DNA of 64,000 nt from G965267335 sp965267335 (GTDB lineage: Bacteria; Bacteroidota; Bacteroidia; Cytophagales; JAAEPT01): contig OZ253953.1 in the NCBI GenBank assembly GCA_965267335.1, positions 1,240,001 through 1,304,000 on the forward strand. The letters are read 5' to 3'. The translations under genes were made by a program, and so were the position numbers. This document shows, one piece after another, positions 62,400-64,000 of this stretch. Below the pieces are notes generated by a model. That model made no database searches. It was not told where the DNA came from and worked only from the letters and a program-made list of their open reading frames with translations. The stretch's first letter is position 1. Each line of letters opens with the position of its first letter.

Positions 62400-63956
62400 C
62401 TATTTTGCGAAAGCAACAGATCTCATTTCACGGATCACAGTCACTTTAATTTGTCCCGGATACTGCATTTCTGTTTCGATTTTATTCGAGATGTCGTATG
62501 ATAATTTCCCGGCTTGCTCATCAGATACGGATTCTGCATCAACCATAACACGTAACTCTCTACCGGCCTGTATGGCATAACATTTTTGAACACCATCAAA
62601 AGCAAGTGCGGTATTTTCCAGATCTTTCAATCGTTTAATATAAGATTCCATTACCTCTCTTCGCGCTCCAGGTCGTGATCCGGAGATGGCATCGCAGGCC
62701 TGAACAATTGGAGACAACATAGAAGTCATTTCTATTTCATCATGGTGTGCCCCGATCGCATTACATACCTCTGTATTTTCATTATATTTTTTTGCCAATT
62801 CCATACCAGCTATGGCATGAGGAACATCCAATTGGTCTTCAGTGACTTTTCCAATATCATGTAGTAGACCGGCTCTTTTGGCCAGTTTGGTGCTGATTCC
62901 AAGCTCGGCAGCCATAGTTGAAGCCAGTTTTGCAACTTCCCGAGAGTGTTGCAATAAATTCTGTCCATATGATGATCTGAATCTCATTCGGCCCACCATC
63001 TTAATTAACTCAGGGTGTAGTCCGTGAATACCCAGATCAATAACGGTTCGCTCACCAATTTCAACTATTTCTTCATTGATATCTTTTGCTGTTTTAGCAA
63101 CAACCTCTTCAATCCTGGCTGGGTGAATTCTACCGTCTTTTACTAATCTGTGAAGAGATAGTCGCGCTATTTCCCTCCTAACAGGGTCGTAACCGGATAT
63201 AATAATCGCTTCCGGTGTATCATCTACAATTATTTCAACTCCTGTGGCAGCTTCAAGGGTACGGATGTTTCGTCCTTCTCGTCCGATTACTTTTCCTTTA
63301 ATTTCATCGTTTTCTATATTGAAAATAGAAACGCAGTTTTCAATGGCATGCTCGGCTGCAGTTCTTTGAATAGTTTCGATAACAACTTTCTTAGCATTCT
63401 TAGTTGCTGTGAGTTTGGCTTCGTCTTCAATGTTCTTAATTATTGATGAGGCTCGCGTTTGGGCTTCCTGCTTTACAACTTCCATCATCTGCTGCGTAGC
63501 TTCTTCAGCCGTTAGGTTTGCCACTTTCTCAAGTCGAGCGGCCTGCTCTGCTTTTAGTTTGTCAAGCTCTTCTTTCCTCTTATTTACAATGTCCAGTTGA
63601 GCCTGTACATTTTCTTTCATGCTATCGAGCTCCGCCTCTTTACGGTTATTTTCCGCGATCAGTTTACTTAGTTGCTGATCCTTGTTTTTGATTTTCTTCT
63701 CTTGCTCTTCAATATTTCTTTTTCTCTGACCAACATTCTCATCAAACTCCTCCTTCAGTTTGATGTATCGTTCTTTGGCTTCCATTATTTTTTCTTTCTT
63801 AATGGATTCCTGCTTAAGCTCGGCTTCTTTAATAATTAATTGGGCTTTTTCTTTGGCATCGTTTTCAGATTTTTTGAAAACGCTTTGAAGTAGGATTCTT
63901 CCAATGATGATTCCTAAAACTAACCCGCCAACTCCTGCGATAACATAATATAACAT
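62400..63956 (-). CDS. rny: Ribonuclease Y
   Basis: 518 aa, the family length. An N-terminal membrane helix (YYVIAGVGGLVLGIIIGRILL, 3-23) is followed by a long charged coiled coil (about 30-200). The KH domain has VIGREGRNIRTLEAATGVEIIVDDTPEAI (about 221-249). The HD domain has the metal-binding AGLLHDIGKV (about 360-369) and NAIGAHHDEIE. A membrane-anchored endoribonuclease that initiates mRNA decay in bacteria lacking RNase E. The start lies 44 bp from the window edge, so the upstream neighbour is not visible. Confidence 0.96.
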   Translation of the reverse strand: MLYYVIAGVGGLVLGIIIGRILLQSVFKKSENDAKEKAQLIIKEAELKQESIKKEKIMEAKERYIKLKEEFDENVGQRKRNIEEQEKKIKNKDQQLSKLIAENNRKEAELDSMKENVQAQLDIVNKRKEELDKLKAEQAARLEKVANLTAEEATQQMMEVVKQEAQTRASSIIKNIEDEAKLTATKNAKKVVIETIQRTAAEHAIENCVSIFNIENDEIKGKVIGREGRNIRTLEAATGVEIIVDDTPEAIIISGYDPVRREIARLSLHRLVKDGRIHPARIEEVVAKTAKDINEEIVEIGERTVIDLGIHGLHPELIKMVGRMRFRSSYGQNLLQHSREVAKLASTMAAELGISTKLAKRAGLLHDIGKVTEDQLDVPHAIAGMELAKKYNENTEVCNAIGAHHDEIEMTSMLSPIVQACDAISGSRPGARREVMESYIKRLKDLENTALAFDGVQKCYAIQAGRELRVMVDAESVSDEQAGKLSYDISNKIETEMQYPGQIKVTVIREMRSVAFAK

Positions 63957-64000
63957 TAGGGTAAGTAATTAAAAGTTAATAATAAGTACTGTGACGTACC

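Overview
The window comes from a member of the phylum Bacteroidota, most likely a gliding marine-type member of the order Cytophagales. Four things point there: a complete Bat (aerotolerance) operon in the Bacteroidota order; several proteins with type IX secretion (T9SS) C-terminal domains plus a PorP/SprF-like membrane protein; promoters of the TTTG / TAnnTTTG type; and AT-rich DNA with few Shine-Dalgarno sequences. Assignment below order level is inference.

Layout. 1-2183 (+): tail of an unknown gene, then bshC (bacillithiol synthesis) overlapping 5-formyl-THF cyclo-ligase. 2170-10382 (-): one tight operon, moxR - DUF58 - small BatD-like protein - batA - batB - batC - a batD/batE fusion. 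10515-12137: a J-domain membrane protein, a 51-aa membrane-protein ORF, a cluster of palindromes, and tRNA-Ser(UGA) flanked by partial copies of itself. 12138-15868: YihY, thioesterase and mltG (-), then YrdC/YciO and WbqC-like genes (+). 15981-23133: clpC, a 695-aa VWA membrane protein, fabG and lpd. 23263-29622: a T9SS/surface cluster with a PKD protein carrying a type A sorting domain, a type-B-like cargo protein paired with PorP/SprF, and a divergent ECF sigma factor whose partner looks like an anti-sigma factor ending in a T9SS-cargo-like domain. 29756-39757: PIN-PhoH, class II aldolase, TPR protein, rarA, a secreted papain-like peptidase with a secreted partner, a lone class I amidotransferase, and an SpmA-SpmB fusion.

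40442-60982 holds two enormous tandem surface proteins built from about 73-residue (219-bp) modules, both ending in the gliding-motility-type C-terminal domain. The second gene would encode roughly 4,760 residues but is split by a frameshift near 52196-52207. A second anomaly, a 27-bp partial duplication, lies about 190 bp further on. Within it a 1,308-bp higher-order unit of six modules appears twice in almost identical form. 61244-63956: sucD (+) and rny (-), separated by a cluster of terminators.

How the genes fit together. The window mixes housekeeping genes (TCA cycle, glycolysis, fatty acid synthesis, proteostasis, RNA decay) with an envelope programme: Bat complex, MltG, T9SS cargo and giant adhesins. 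The two most interesting items are the sigma / CTD-bearing anti-sigma pair beside a SprF-type cargo pair, and the modular adhesin locus, whose modules are nearly invariant as protein but visibly shuffled as DNA.
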